Assembly: GCF_040782645.1 (NCBI RefSeq)
Contig: NZ_CP160403.1
Location: 8,281,001-8,345,000, forward strand
Origin: Streptomyces sp. HUAS ZL42
GTDB taxonomy: Bacteria; Actinomycetota; Actinomycetes; Streptomycetales; Streptomycetaceae
Direction: 5' to 3'
Length of the DNA: 64,000 nucleotides
In this document: positions 26,927 through 36,144 of the stretch, piece after piece
Layout: each line of letters opens with the position of its first letter
How positions within the stretch are numbered: the first letter of the stretch is position 1
Translations under genes and position numbers: made by a program
The notes under the pieces: generated by a model
What the model was told of the DNA's origin: nothing
The model's database searches: none
The model's input: the letters and a program-made list of their open reading frames with translations, nothing else

Positions 26927-26956
26927 CAAGCCCATGACAACGTCGTCATGGGCTTG
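26927..26956. terminator. Second perfect hairpin between operons
   Basis: CAAGCCCATGAC (26927-26938) and GTCATGGGCTTG (26945-26956) form a 12-base perfect stem with a 6-base loop, 19 bases after the terminator of the SDR operon. It could be a back-up terminator or an operator for the solute-binding gene 103 bases downstream. Confidence 0.55.
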
Positions 26957-27059
26957 ATGATCATGAGTGACGCGCATAGCAGGTCCCGGCCGGTCCACGT
27001 GGCCGAACACTGCGGTATCGTCTGCCGACCCTTGGTATGGCAGATCGAGGAGCGTGCGC

Positions 27060-28637
27060 GTGTTCAACCGGAAGCGATGCCTGCGGCAGGTCGCAGCGAT
27101 CGTGTCCATAGCCCTGGTCGCGGGATGCAGTCTTCTTTCGGACGGTGACTCCGAGGACGCGGGACCGATCGTCGTGGGGACCACCAGTACTCCCAGCACG
27201 CTGGATCCAGCCGCGGCCTGGGACAGCTCCTGGGAGATGTTCCGCAACGTGTTCCAGACGCTGCTCGCCTACCCCGTCGGTGCGACCACTCCTCAGCCGG
27301 ACGCCGCCAAGAGCTGCGAGTTCACCGACGACACCAACCGCACGTACAGCTGCGAGCTGCGTTCCGGCCTCACCTTCTCCAACGGTGACAAGCTCGACGC
27401 CCAGGCGGTCAAGCACTCGATCGACCGGATCAGGAAGATCAACTTCGCCAGTGGCCCCGCCGGGCTGCTCGGCAGCCTGGACCGGGTGCAGGTGCTGGGC
27501 GACAACAAGGTCGTCTTCCACCTCAACCAGCCGGACGCCACTTTCCCGTTCGTGCTCGCCACTCCCGGCATGTCGATCGTCGACCCCGACGAGTACCCCG
27601 CGGGCGCCCTGCGCAAGGACGGCAAGGTCCTCGGCTCCGGCCCCTACCGGCTCGAGTCGTACGAGGAGGGCAAGAAGGCCGAGCTCGTCAAGAACGGCAG
27701 CTACAAGGGCTTCGCGGACCGCAAGAACGACGGGGTGACGATCCGCTACTTCCAGGACTCGGCCACCATGGTCAAGGCCCTGCGCGCCAAGCAGATCGAC
27801 ATCACCTACCGCGGTCTCGCCGCCGCAGACACCGTCGCCCTCCAGAGCAAGAACAACTCGGAGGACCTGGAGCTCATCGAGAACGGCGGCATCGACATCA
27901 ACTACCTGGTGTTCAACCCGAAGGACCGGTGGGCGGACAACCGCGCCGTCCGCAGGGCCATCGCCCAGACCGTCGACCGGGCCGCGATCGCGCACAATGT
28001 CTACATGGACACCGTGGACCCGCTGTACTCCATGGTGCCGAAGGGGCTGACCGGCCACAGCACCGACTTCTTCGACGACTTCGGCGACCCCGACACCGCC
28101 AAGGCCCGCAAGATCCTCACCGCGGCGGGCATCTCCACGCCCGTCCCGCTGACCTTCTGGTACACCTCCGACCGGTACGGCTCCGACACCGCCAAGGAGT
28201 TCCAGGAGCTCAAGCGGCAGCTCGACGACTCCGGGCTGTTCAAGATCACCCTGAAGAACCGCCCCTGGAAGACCTACGTGGAGGGCTACCAGAAGGGCGA
28301 GTACCCGGTGTTCGGCCGCGGCTGGTTCCCCGACTTCCCCGATCCGGACAACTTCGTCGCCCCGTTCGTCGGCGAACAGAACGCCCTCGGTACGCCGTAC
28401 AAGTCGACCGGGATCGCCCAGGCGCTGTCCCGGTCCCGCCAGGAGAGCGACCGCGCCAACGTGGTGAAGGACTTCGAGGAGGCCCAGCGGTACCTCGTCG
28501 AGGACGCGCGGCTGCTGCCGCTGTGGCAGGGCAAGCAGTACATCGCCTCCAGCGAGGACATCTCGGGAGGGGAGCGCGCGCTGGACCCCTCGACCATGAT
28601 GATGATGTGGGAACTGTCCCGGAAGACGAGCTGGTAG
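27060..28637 (+). CDS. ABC transporter family-5 solute-binding lipoprotein, orphan
   Basis: 525 residues from GTG 27060, preceded by GAGGAG. Signal peptide with lipobox VAGC, then the family-5 (oligopeptide/DppA type) fold: GTTSTPSTLDPAAAWD at the mature N-terminus, RSGLTFSNGDKLDAQAVKHS and VRRAIAQTVDRAAIAHNVY. It would bind peptides or similar solutes outside the cell. No permease or ATPase gene is near, so it must work with a system encoded elsewhere or as a sensor. Confidence 0.9.
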   Translation: MFNRKRCLRQVAAIVSIALVAGCSLLSDGDSEDAGPIVVGTTSTPSTLDPAAAWDSSWEMFRNVFQTLLAYPVGATTPQPDAAKSCEFTDDTNRTYSCELRSGLTFSNGDKLDAQAVKHSIDRIRKINFASGPAGLLGSLDRVQVLGDNKVVFHLNQPDATFPFVLATPGMSIVDPDEYPAGALRKDGKVLGSGPYRLESYEEGKKAELVKNGSYKGFADRKNDGVTIRYFQDSATMVKALRAKQIDITYRGLAAADTVALQSKNNSEDLELIENGGIDINYLVFNPKDRWADNRAVRRAIAQTVDRAAIAHNVYMDTVDPLYSMVPKGLTGHSTDFFDDFGDPDTAKARKILTAAGISTPVPLTFWYTSDRYGSDTAKEFQELKRQLDDSGLFKITLKNRPWKTYVEGYQKGEYPVFGRGWFPDFPDPDNFVAPFVGEQNALGTPYKSTGIAQALSRSRQESDRANVVKDFEEAQRYLVEDARLLPLWQGKQYIASSEDISGGERALDPSTMMMMWELSRKTSW

Positions 28638-28717
28638 GACGTTCCGGGAGCCGGTTGTCAGTGGTCGCCTGTAGGTTCGGAGCCCTGGAAGCGACCGCAC
28701 ACCGTAAGGAAGTTGAC

Positions 28718-29401
28718 GTGACCGACATCGCCATGCTGCCCGAGTCCTGGCGCGGGGTCCTGGGCGACGAACTGCAGCTGCCCTACTTCAAGGAGCTCAC
28801 GGAGTTCGTCGAGGAGGAGCGGGCGAAGGGTCCCGTCTACCCCCCGCGCGAGGAGGTCTTCGCCGCGCTGGACGCGACGCCGTACGACCAGGTGAAGGTC
28901 CTGGTCCTCGGCCAGGACCCGTACCACGGCGAGGGCCAGGGCCACGGCCTGTGCTTCTCGGTCCGTCCCGGTGTCAAGATCCCGCCGTCCCTGCGCAACA
29001 TCTACAAGGAGATGCACGAGGAGCTGGGCACCCCGATCCCGGACAACGGCTATCTGATGCCGTGGGCCCGGCAGGGTGTCCTGCTGCTCAACGCGGTGCT
29101 CACGGTCCGCTCCGGTGAGGCGAACTCGCACAAGGGCCGGGGCTGGGAGAAGTTCACCGACGCGGTGATCCGCGCGGTGGCCGACCGGCCCGACCCGGCG
29201 GTGTTCGTCCTGTGGGGCAACTACGCGCAGAAGAAGCTCCCGCTGATCGACGAGACCCGGCACATCGTGGTCAAGGGCGCGCACCCCTCGCCGCTGTCGG
29301 CGAAGAAGTTCTTCGGCTCCCGTCCGTTCACCCGGATCAACGAGGCGGTGGCGGGGCAGGGCCACGAGCCGATCGACTGGACGATCCCCAACCTGGGATG
29401 A
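28718..29401 (+). CDS. ung: Uracil-DNA glycosylase, family 1
   Basis: 227 residues from GTG 28718, which follows AAGGAAG. It removes uracil from DNA to start base-excision repair. The catalytic signature GQDPYH is complete with Asp67, and HPSPLS with His189 closes the active site; LLLNAVLTV and FVLWGNYAQKK are also conserved. Length is normal. It stands alone between the binding lipoprotein and a terminator. Confidence 0.97.
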   Translation: MTDIAMLPESWRGVLGDELQLPYFKELTEFVEEERAKGPVYPPREEVFAALDATPYDQVKVLVLGQDPYHGEGQGHGLCFSVRPGVKIPPSLRNIYKEMHEELGTPIPDNGYLMPWARQGVLLLNAVLTVRSGEANSHKGRGWEKFTDAVIRAVADRPDPAVFVLWGNYAQKKLPLIDETRHIVVKGAHPSPLSAKKFFGSRPFTRINEAVAGQGHEPIDWTIPNLG

Positions 29402-29416
29402 CCTCCCCGCTGGTAC

Positions 29417-29442
29417 GGGCCGGTTCCTCGTGGATCCGGCCC
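29417..29442 (+). terminator. Hairpin after ung
   Basis: GGGCCGG (29417-29423) and CCGGCCC (29436-29442) pair perfectly, 16 bases after the stop. Confidence 0.6.
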
Positions 29443-29519
29443 GGTGCCGCCTGACCGGGATCTCCGGTGCCTGCGGTTAGCGTCGGTCGAGGACGGCCGT
29501 CGAGCGCGCGGAGGACACG

Positions 29520-30041
29520 GTGGCGGAGCGACAGGAGCAGGCGGCGCCGGACGCCGTGATGACGCGGATCGGCCAGGTCGTCATGTTGCATCACGCGGGT
29601 GACCGCGAGGAGGCCCGGCACCGTTTCCTGGACCTGTGGTCGGAGATCGGCGAGCACGGCGACCCCCTGCACCGCTGCACCCTCGCGCACTACCTCGCCG
29701 ACACCCAGGACGACCCCTTCGACGAACTGGCCTGGGACCTGCGGGCGTTGACGGCCGCGCAGGAACTCACGGACGACCGCCTCGCCGAGCACCAGGGGGT
29801 GACGGCCGTTCGCGCCCTGTACCCCTCGCTGCATCTGAACCTGGCGGCGGACTACGTGAAACTCGGCCGCGCGGACGCCGCACGAACCCACCTGCGGCGG
29901 GCGCGGGGCGCGGCCGACGCGCTGGGAGAGGACCGCTACGGCGACGGCGTACGGGCCGCGATCAGCCGCCTGGAGCTACGCCTGGGGGAGCCGGACGGAC
30001 CGGCCGGCGGGAACTGGACCCCACCGAGACAACGGCCGTAG
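29520..30041 (+). CDS. Conserved TPR-like hypothetical protein
   Basis: 173 residues from GTG 29520. Helical throughout; repeated units such as MLHHAGDREEARHRFLDLWSEIGEHGDPLHRCTLAHYLAD and LHLNLAADYVKLGRADAARTHL (each only named here by its core, DREEARHRFLDLW and LGRADAARTHL) look like tetratricopeptide helices. No catalytic motif. I recognise it as a widespread Streptomyces hypothetical protein without known function. The C-terminal Pro/Gly-rich tail is not conserved-looking. Confidence 0.75.
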   Translation: MAERQEQAAPDAVMTRIGQVVMLHHAGDREEARHRFLDLWSEIGEHGDPLHRCTLAHYLADTQDDPFDELAWDLRALTAAQELTDDRLAEHQGVTAVRALYPSLHLNLAADYVKLGRADAARTHLRRARGAADALGEDRYGDGVRAAISRLELRLGEPDGPAGGNWTPPRQRP

Positions 30042-30122
30042 AGAGGCGGTGGCGCGGGCGGTACCCCGTCAGCGCCGGTTTGCGCGGCCCACCTCGCGTC
30101 GGCCGCGGCAGCGGTCACGCCC

Positions 30123-30587
30123 TCAACGCCCGTACGTCTGCTCGCAGATCACCGCCTCCGGGCTGTTTGCCCGCCATCCCCCGTACTTCCTCCCCAGCGC
30201 ACAGACGTCCGCACCGCTGCGAACGTCCTTCCGCACCGCCTCCGACACATCCGGAATCTCGACACGCGGCGGCTGCTGACGGGGACGCTCCGAATGGCGG
30301 GCCCGGGGATGCGGATGCGGCGATCGGCGGGCCGGCGACTGTGCCGCCGGCAGCCGACGGGACGCCGCGGCGGGCGGCTCGGTCTCCCGGGACCCCCCGA
30401 CCCGTTCCAGCGCCTCCCGCGCGGGCGCCTGCACGATCTGGGGTCCCGTATGGCCGTCCTGCCGTGGAGCGGACGGCTGGGACGGCGCCGCCGGCGCGCC
30501 GCCGGACGTGGTGGGCTGCGGGACCGTCACACAGCCGGCGAGGGCCGAGACAGCCACGGTGACCAGGAGTGTTGCGGTGGTCGTCAT
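30123..30587 (-). CDS. Small secreted lipoprotein
   Basis: 154 residues from ATG 30587 (GTG 30596 possible). Signal peptide with lipobox LAGC, then a long Pro/Ser/Arg-rich linker and a short conserved-looking end, SGADVCALGRKYGGW followed by SPEAVICEQTYGR, with two Cys that may pair. Exposed outside the membrane. I do not recognise a function. Divergent or unlinked to its neighbours. Confidence 0.75.
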   Translation of the reverse strand: MTTTATLLVTVAVSALAGCVTVPQPTTSGGAPAAPSQPSAPRQDGHTGPQIVQAPAREALERVGGSRETEPPAAASRRLPAAQSPARRSPHPHPRARHSERPRQQPPRVEIPDVSEAVRKDVRSGADVCALGRKYGGWRANSPEAVICEQTYGR

Positions 30588-30729
30588 TCGATGCACCCGT
30601 GCCACTCTGCTGGGTCCGGCCCGCCAACGCCCGGCTGACAAGCGGAGGTTGCCCCACATGGGTGATCTACGACCCCGTACGGAGGGCGCGGGCCCGCCCG
30701 GCTGACGCGAGCGTCGGCCGGGGCCGGCG

Positions 30730-31242
30730 TCAGTCCCCCGTCGCGCCGTCGATGCGTTCGCGGATCAGATCGGCGTGTCCGTTGTGACGCGCGTACTCCT
30801 CGATCATGTGCGTGTAGATCCAGCGCAGACTGAAGGGCTCGTCGGTGAACCTGCTCCCGCCCTTGGACAGCTCGTCCAGGGCGAACCCGGCCGCGTACCG
30901 CCGTGCGATCCCGATCTCGGCCTGCCAGGTGGCGTAAGCCTCCTCCCAGGTGTCCGCCTCGGTCAGGTGGAACTCACCGTCCCGGTCCTCGTCGCTGTAG
31001 TAGATCGGCCCCGGATCGTCCCCCACGAGCACCTTGCGGAACCAGCCCCGCTCCACCTCGGCCATGTGCCGTACCAGCCCCATCAGGGACAGCTCGGACG
31101 GCTCCACCGACGCGGTCCTGAGCTGGGCGTCCGTCAGTCCCTCGCACTTCCGAGCCAGGGTCTGCCGATGGTAGTCCAGCCAGCCCTCCAGCATCATCCG
31201 TTCGCCGGCGTTCTGTGCGGGTTCACTGCGCTGTGTCGTCAT
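30730..31242 (-). CDS. DinB family protein (DUF664)
   Basis: 170 residues from the ATG of MTTQRSEPAQNAGERM. Four-helix DinB fold: MLEGWLDYHRQTLARKCEGLTDAQL, LMGLVRHMAEVERGW with a metal-type His, and THMIEEYARHNGHADLIRE with two more His, which complete a likely metal site. The family includes thiol-dependent transferases (mycothiol or bacillithiol type), which Streptomyces would use with mycothiol. The reaction is unknown. It lies 42 bases after the TetR gene and may be co-transcribed with it. Confidence 0.88.
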   Translation of the reverse strand: MTTQRSEPAQNAGERMMLEGWLDYHRQTLARKCEGLTDAQLRTASVEPSELSLMGLVRHMAEVERGWFRKVLVGDDPGPIYYSDEDRDGEFHLTEADTWEEAYATWQAEIGIARRYAAGFALDELSKGGSRFTDEPFSLRWIYTHMIEEYARHNGHADLIRERIDGATGD

Positions 31243-31284
31243 GTCCGCATCGTCGCCCAACCGGTCCGCTCCCACCACGCCTTT

Positions 31285-31878
31285 TCAGCCGCGCAACATC
31301 CCCTCCAGCAGCTCCCGCAGCCCCGCCCGCACCTCCTCCAGCGCGGGCGTGCGCGCGCCGAACGAGCCGGCCACGCAGGAGAACATCAGCCCGTCGGCCC
31401 ACGCGACCAGGGACAGCACGTGCCGGTCGGGATGCGTCGAACCCATCGCCGTGACCAGGGTCGTGAGCTGGTCGCGGAAGCGGGCGCCCGTCGCGTCGAA
31501 GTAGGCGCGCAGTTCGGGGCGGCGCGTGGCCTCCAGGGCCAGTTCGTAACGGGCGAGCGTCAGATCCCGGTTGCGGGTGAGGGCGCGGTGCGTCGCCAGA
31601 GCCAGTCCGTTCACCAGCGAGTCGAGGCCGCCGGTCCTGGGGTCCGGCATCTCGTGCAACGCCAGCACCCGCGCCTCGCGCTCGGCCAGCCGCCGCACCG
31701 CCAGTTCCAGCAGCGCCTGCCGGGTCCGGGCCAGGTTCGAGGTCGAGCCCTGCGGAAGCCCGGCCGTCTCGTCCACGGCCCGGTGCGTGAGCCCGCGCAT
31801 CCCCCGATCGGCCAGCAGGGCGAGGGCGGTGTCGGCGATCAGGTCGGCGCGGGAGGCGCCCGCGGAGCGTGCGGACAT
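31285..31878 (-). CDS. TetR/AcrR family regulator
   Basis: 197 residues from ATG 31878. HTH at about 10-55: ADLIADTALALLADRGMRGLTHRAVDE, then GLPQGSTSNLARTRQALLELAV. C-terminal helical ligand domain of normal length. Its divergent neighbour is an FAD monooxygenase and the gap contains two matching palindromes, so it very probably represses both itself and the monooxygenase. Confidence 0.9.
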   Translation of the reverse strand: MSARSAGASRADLIADTALALLADRGMRGLTHRAVDETAGLPQGSTSNLARTRQALLELAVRRLAEREARVLALHEMPDPRTGGLDSLVNGLALATHRALTRNRDLTLARYELALEATRRPELRAYFDATGARFRDQLTTLVTAMGSTHPDRHVLSLVAWADGLMFSCVAGSFGARTPALEEVRAGLRELLEGMLRG

Positions 31879-31899
31879 GGAGGTCAACCTACCCGTGAA

Positions 31900-31945
31900 A
31901 CTACATCCGTAGTACATTCGACGCGTGGCTCACTACAGGTGTAGT
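31900..31945. promoter_or_regulatory. Twin TetR operators
   Basis: ACTACATCCGTAGT (31900-31913) and ACTACAGGTGTAGT (31932-31945) share the half sites ACTAC and GTAGT with equal spacing and lie 32 bases apart, three helical turns. They fill the gap between the TetR gene and the divergent monooxygenase gene. Confidence 0.75.
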
Positions 31946-31992
31946 CAGCCCTGCCGACCCCCACGAAGCCTGTCCGAGTACGAGGAGGAGCC

Positions 31993-33177
31993 ATGCCACA
32001 GTCGTCGCGCGTCGTCGTCATCGGCGGCGGGATCGGAGGGCTGACCGCCGCCGCGGCCCTGCACCAACGGGGCCGGCGGGTCACCGTCCTGGAGCGGGCC
32101 CGCTCCCTCGAACCGGTCGGCGCGGCCATCTCACTGGCCCCCAACTCCCTGCGCGCCCTGGACGTCATCGGCATCGGGGACGAGATCCGCGACCTCGCCG
32201 CCTGGCAGGGGGACGGCGGTCTGCGCACTCCGCGCGGTCGCTGGCTGTCGCGGTCCGGCGCCGAGGCCGCGGCCGCGCGGTTCGGCGGTCCGCTGGTGCT
32301 CCTGCACCGCGCGACCCTCATCAACAGCCTGGCCGCCCTGCTCCCGCCGGACGCCGTCCGCACGGGCGTGGCCGCCACCCTCGCCGACCCGGGCGACGGC
32401 GACCGCCCGGCCCGTGTGACCACGCCGGACGGCGAGTTGGAGGCCGACCTCGTAGTGGCCGCCGACGGCATCCACTCCGCCGTACGCCGGACCCTGTTCC
32501 CGGATCACCCCGGGCCGGTGTACTCAGGGTTCACCACATGGCGGGTCGTCATCCCGGTGCCCGGCGCGGAGTTCGCCTCGCACGAGACCTGGGGGAGGGG
32601 CCGTATCTGGGGCACGCACCCGCTCAAGGACGGCCGGGTCTACGCGTACGCCGCCGCCATGACCCCTGCCGGTCAGCACGCGCACGACGACGAGAGGGCC
32701 GAACTGCTCCGCCGCTTCGGCGACTGGCACGACCCGATCCCCGCCGTCCTCGCCGCGGCCCGCCCCGAGAACGTGCTTCGGCACGACGTCCACCACATCG
32801 CCGAGCCGCTGCCCGCCTTCCACCGAGGCCGTGTCGCCCTCCTCGGCGACGCCGCGCACGCCATGCCGCCGACCCTCGGCCAGGGCGGCAACCAGGCCGT
32901 CGAGGACGCTGTCGTCCTCGCGCACCACAGTGACGACCTCGCCGCGTACACCGCGGCCAGGCTCCCCCGTACGACGGCCGTCGCGCGCCAGGCGGTCAGG
33001 GTCGCCCGCCTCAACATGACGAGCAACCGCGCCGCCATGGCCGTACGCAACACCGCGATCGCCGCGATCTCCAAGGCCGGACCGGCGCTGTTCCTGCGGA
33101 GCTTCGACGGCATCGCGGACTGGCGGCCCCCTCAGCGGCCGTATGCTGCGGTGGAGGCAGGCGCAGACAGGCAGTGA
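31993..33177 (+). CDS. FAD-dependent monooxygenase
   Basis: 394 residues with GAGGAGGAG before ATG 31993. Group A flavoprotein hydroxylase: VVIGGGIGGLTAAAALHQRG at residues 7-26, EADLVVAADGIHSAVR (the DG motif) and GRVALLGDAAHAMPPTLGQG (GD motif) near residue 280. Similar to salicylate or 6-hydroxynicotinate hydroxylases. It probably hydroxylates an aromatic compound, which is likely also the TetR inducer. The gene for the oxidoreductase at 33188 follows after 10 bases. Confidence 0.92.
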   Translation: MPQSSRVVVIGGGIGGLTAAAALHQRGRRVTVLERARSLEPVGAAISLAPNSLRALDVIGIGDEIRDLAAWQGDGGLRTPRGRWLSRSGAEAAAARFGGPLVLLHRATLINSLAALLPPDAVRTGVAATLADPGDGDRPARVTTPDGELEADLVVAADGIHSAVRRTLFPDHPGPVYSGFTTWRVVIPVPGAEFASHETWGRGRIWGTHPLKDGRVYAYAAAMTPAGQHAHDDERAELLRRFGDWHDPIPAVLAAARPENVLRHDVHHIAEPLPAFHRGRVALLGDAAHAMPPTLGQGGNQAVEDAVVLAHHSDDLAAYTAARLPRTTAVARQAVRVARLNMTSNRAAMAVRNTAIAAISKAGPALFLRSFDGIADWRPPQRPYAAVEAGADRQ

Positions 33178-33187
33178 GGGAGCGCTC

Positions 33188-34099
33188 GTGAAGGTCGGCT
33201 GCATCGGACTCGGCGACATCGCGCTGAAGGCATACCTGCCGGTGCTCGGGGTGCAGCCGGGGATCGAGCTGCATCTGCAGACGCGGACACCGGCGACCCT
33301 CGAGCGGGTCGCCGACGGGCTGCACCTGCCCGAGGCACAGCGGCACCAGGATCTCGATTCGCTCCTCGCCGAGGGCCTGGACGCCGCCTTCGTGCACGCG
33401 CCGACCATGGCGCACCCCGAGATCGTGGCGCGGCTGCTGGAGGCCGGTGTACCGACGTACGTCGACAAGCCGCTCGCCTACCAACTCGCCGACTCCGAGC
33501 GGCTGGTGACACTCGCGGAGGCACGGAACGTCTCCCTCGCGGTCGGCTTCAACCGGCGCTACGCCCCCGGCTACGCGCAGTGCGCCGACCACCCCCGCGA
33601 GCTGATCCTGATGCAGAAGAACCGCATCGGCCTGCCCGAGGAGCCGCGCACGATGATCCTCGACGACTTCATCCACGTCGTCGACACACTGCGCTTCCTG
33701 GTGCCGGGCCCGGTCGACGACGTGACCGTGCGCGCCCGCGTCGAGGACGGACTGCTGCACCACGTCGTGCTGCAGCTCGCCGGGGACGGGTTCACTGCAC
33801 TCGGCGTGATGAACCGGCTCAGCGGCTCGGCCGAGGAGATCCTCGAGGTCTCCGGGCAGGACACCAAGCGTCAGGTGGTCAACCTCGCCGAGATAATCGA
33901 CCACAAGGGGCAGCCCACCGTGCGGCGGCGCGGCGACTGGGTGCCGGTGGCCCGGCAGCGGGGCATCGAGCAGGCCGTGCTGGCCTTCCTGGACGCCGTC
34001 CGCGCGGGCAAGGTGCTCAGCGCCCGTGATGCGCTGGCGACTCACGAACTGTGCGAGCGGGTGGTGCGTGCGGTGCAGGAGCGCTCCTCCGCTGCCTGA
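33188..34099 (+). CDS. Gfo/Idh/MocA family oxidoreductase
   Basis: 303 residues from GTG 33188 with GGGAG upstream. The Rossmann start is unusual in being short: VKVGCIGLGDIALKAYLPVL, then the conserved EKP-like motif as YVDKPLAYQ near residue 97. NAD(P)-dependent sugar or cyclitol dehydrogenases have this fold. Ten bases after the monooxygenase, so possibly the same operon. Its last 83 bases overlap the 3' end of lnt on the other strand, which is a rather long convergent overlap. Confidence 0.88.
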   Translation: MKVGCIGLGDIALKAYLPVLGVQPGIELHLQTRTPATLERVADGLHLPEAQRHQDLDSLLAEGLDAAFVHAPTMAHPEIVARLLEAGVPTYVDKPLAYQLADSERLVTLAEARNVSLAVGFNRRYAPGYAQCADHPRELILMQKNRIGLPEEPRTMILDDFIHVVDTLRFLVPGPVDDVTVRARVEDGLLHHVVLQLAGDGFTALGVMNRLSGSAEEILEVSGQDTKRQVVNLAEIIDHKGQPTVRRRGDWVPVARQRGIEQAVLAFLDAVRAGKVLSARDALATHELCERVVRAVQERSSAA

Positions 34100-35582
34100 C
34101 CTCCCGTACGCCCTCCGTGAGGCACAGGGCCGCGAGCACCAGCAGGGCCCCGTGCGCGGGCCAGTCGCCGAAGCGGACGTAAGGGGTGACACCGTCGGCC
34201 AGCGGCACGTCGTAGACGGCCGCCGTGCTCGCGCTCGTGCCCAGCCATGATCCGATGCGCTCCCCGCTCGGACCGTAGACGGCGGAGACCCCCGTCAGCG
34301 TCGCGTGCACGAAGGGACGGCCCGTCTCCGCTGCGCGCAGCGCGGCCAGCGAGGCGTGCTGCGCGGGAGCCCAGCTCTGCTGGAACGTCGACGTCGACGA
34401 CTGCCCGATCAGTACGTCTGCACCGTTGTCGGCGAGATGGCGGCTCATGTCGGGGAACGCGGTCTCGAAGCAGACCATCGGGCCGACGCGCAGCCCGTGC
34501 CCCGCGTCCATCACCACCTGCTCGGTGCCGCGCCGCCGGTCCTCCCCGGCCGCCTCGCCGACCGAGGTCGCCCAGCCCAGCAGCGAGCGGGCGGGTATGT
34601 ACTCGCCGAAGGGCACGAGACGCATCTTGTCGTAACGGGCGCCGGTGAGGCCGTCCGGGCCGACGAGGACGGAACTCTTGTAGATGCCGGGCCGGTCGGA
34701 GCGCCGGGCGTCCACGTTGACCAGGATGTCGGCCCCGGTCTCGCGGGACAGGGCCGCTATGCGTTTGGCCAGGTCGGGCCGGCCGCCGAGGTCGTAGCCG
34801 ACGCTGCTCTCGCCCCAGACGATCAGGTCGACGTCCTGCCCGACGAGCCCCAGGGTCAGCTCCTCCTCGCGGTCGAACCGCTGGTCGGCGCCGCTGACGA
34901 CGCCCGGCTGGACAACGGCGATCCGGGCCTGGCCGTCGACGTCGGGACGCGGCGACCACACCCAGGCCGCCGAGGTCGCCGCGGCGGTCGCGACGAGGCC
35001 GGCCATGGCGGGCACCCGGGATTCGCGCACCGACACGAGCAGCGCGACGGCGATGTTGACCACCAGGATCAGGAAACTGAGCAGCCACACCCCGCCGACG
35101 GACGCGAGCCGCAGCGCAGGCTCCACCTGCCACTGACTGGCGCCGAGCATGCCCCAGGGCCCGCCCAGCCCCTGCCAGGAGCGCACGAGCTCGATCGCCA
35201 GCCAGCCGGACGGCAGCCCGACCAGGGCCGCGGCCAGCCGCCCCCGCGAGGGCACTCCGGCCAGGAAACGGCGCACCAGCCACCCCCAGGGCGCCCACAG
35301 CGCGCCGAGCAGCGCGGCGATGACGAGCGTGAAGACGTGCAGGTTGGGCAACAGCCAGTGATGCATGGCGAGCATGAAGCCGAACCCGCCGGACCAGCCG
35401 TCGTACGCCGCGCGCTTCCCCGTCGGCGCGGAGCGCGCGAGCAGGATCCAGGGGACGACGGCGACGTAGGCGAACCACCACAGGGACGGGGCGGGGAACG
35501 CGAGCACGGGCAGGGCGCCCGCCAGCACGGCGGCGGTCGAGCGCCGCCAGGGGGAGCTGAGCCAGTGCCCGAACGCCTTCAT
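34017..35582 (-). CDS. lnt: Apolipoprotein N-acyltransferase
   Basis: 521 residues from ATG 35582, preceded by GGGAGGGAGG. It adds the third fatty acid to lipoproteins at the outer face of the membrane. About six to seven membrane segments come first, then the nitrilase domain with the whole triad: Glu258 (LIVWGESSVG), Lys319 (YDKMRLVPFGEY) and Cys371 (MVCFE). Streptomyces usually has two Lnt copies; this is one. Convergent with the MocA gene, whose end it overlaps by 83 bases. Confidence 0.93.
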   Translation of the reverse strand: MKAFGHWLSSPWRRSTAAVLAGALPVLAFPAPSLWWFAYVAVVPWILLARSAPTGKRAAYDGWSGGFGFMLAMHHWLLPNLHVFTLVIAALLGALWAPWGWLVRRFLAGVPSRGRLAAALVGLPSGWLAIELVRSWQGLGGPWGMLGASQWQVEPALRLASVGGVWLLSFLILVVNIAVALLVSVRESRVPAMAGLVATAAATSAAWVWSPRPDVDGQARIAVVQPGVVSGADQRFDREEELTLGLVGQDVDLIVWGESSVGYDLGGRPDLAKRIAALSRETGADILVNVDARRSDRPGIYKSSVLVGPDGLTGARYDKMRLVPFGEYIPARSLLGWATSVGEAAGEDRRRGTEQVVMDAGHGLRVGPMVCFETAFPDMSRHLADNGADVLIGQSSTSTFQQSWAPAQHASLAALRAAETGRPFVHATLTGVSAVYGPSGERIGSWLGTSASTAAVYDVPLADGVTPYVRFGDWPAHGALLVLAALCLTEGVREVRQRRSAPAPHAPPARTVRESPAHHGR

Positions 35583-35661
35583 CGACGCGCCTCCCTCCCG
35601 TGCCTCCAGTGTGCCGTGTGACGGACGATCTCCGACAGGGGGCCTCGGGCGGGCCCGAGGA

Positions 35662-36144
35662 TCAGTGGGCAGCGCTCGGCAGGGCCGGCCGGCGCCATTT
35701 CTCCCGCACCACCACCTCGCGCACGCGCCAGCCGTCGTACGTCCGCAGCAGACCGAAGGCGTACCGGCCGCCGCACACGAAGTCGGGCGCGGCCGGGGAA
35801 CCGTCGTCGCCGTTTCCGGCGAACCGCATCGGATTGACGTAGTCGGCCTGGACCTGGGCGGTGTCGCCGGTGTCCTGCTCCAGGACCCCGAAGCGCACAC
35901 GACGGTTGACGATCAGATGCTGCCGCATGGCGAACATCCGCATGGTGTCGGCGAGCCAGCCGGCGACGCTCCCCGCATCCCCCTCGATCCCGCCGGCCGA
36001 ACGGTAGTCCGCACGCCCGTCCGGCGTGAACAGCTCCCGGTACACCTCCCAGTCCCCGTCGTCGACCGCCACCGCGTAGTCGGTGATCAGCCCGTCGACG
36101 GCCAGCCGGTCCATTACGGTGGCGAGCTCCACACGCTGCGTCAT
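35662..36144 (-). CDS. SnoaL-like/NTF2-fold protein
   Basis: 160 residues from ATG 36144 (MTQRVELATVMDRL; ATG 36162 would add six). The NTF2-like pattern is LAVDGLITDYAVAVDDGDWEVYRELFTPD, then MRMFAMRQHLIVNRRVRF and the C-terminal strand WRVREVVVREKWRRP. Such domains bind small hydrophobic ligands or act as dehydratases or cyclases. Length is normal; substrate unknown. Stands alone between lnt and an unknown gene on the other strand. Confidence 0.88.
   Translation of the reverse strand: MTQRVELATVMDRLAVDGLITDYAVAVDDGDWEVYRELFTPDGRADYRSAGGIEGDAGSVAGWLADTMRMFAMRQHLIVNRRVRFGVLEQDTGDTAQVQADYVNPMRFAGNGDDGSPAAPDFVCGGRYAFGLLRTYDGWRVREVVVREKWRRPALPSAAH

Noticed and set aside
34305..35621. Long plus-strand open frames opposite lnt, the kinase and other genes
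   Set aside because: Typical shadow frames of G+C-rich genes; the minus-strand products have full domains and catalytic residues.
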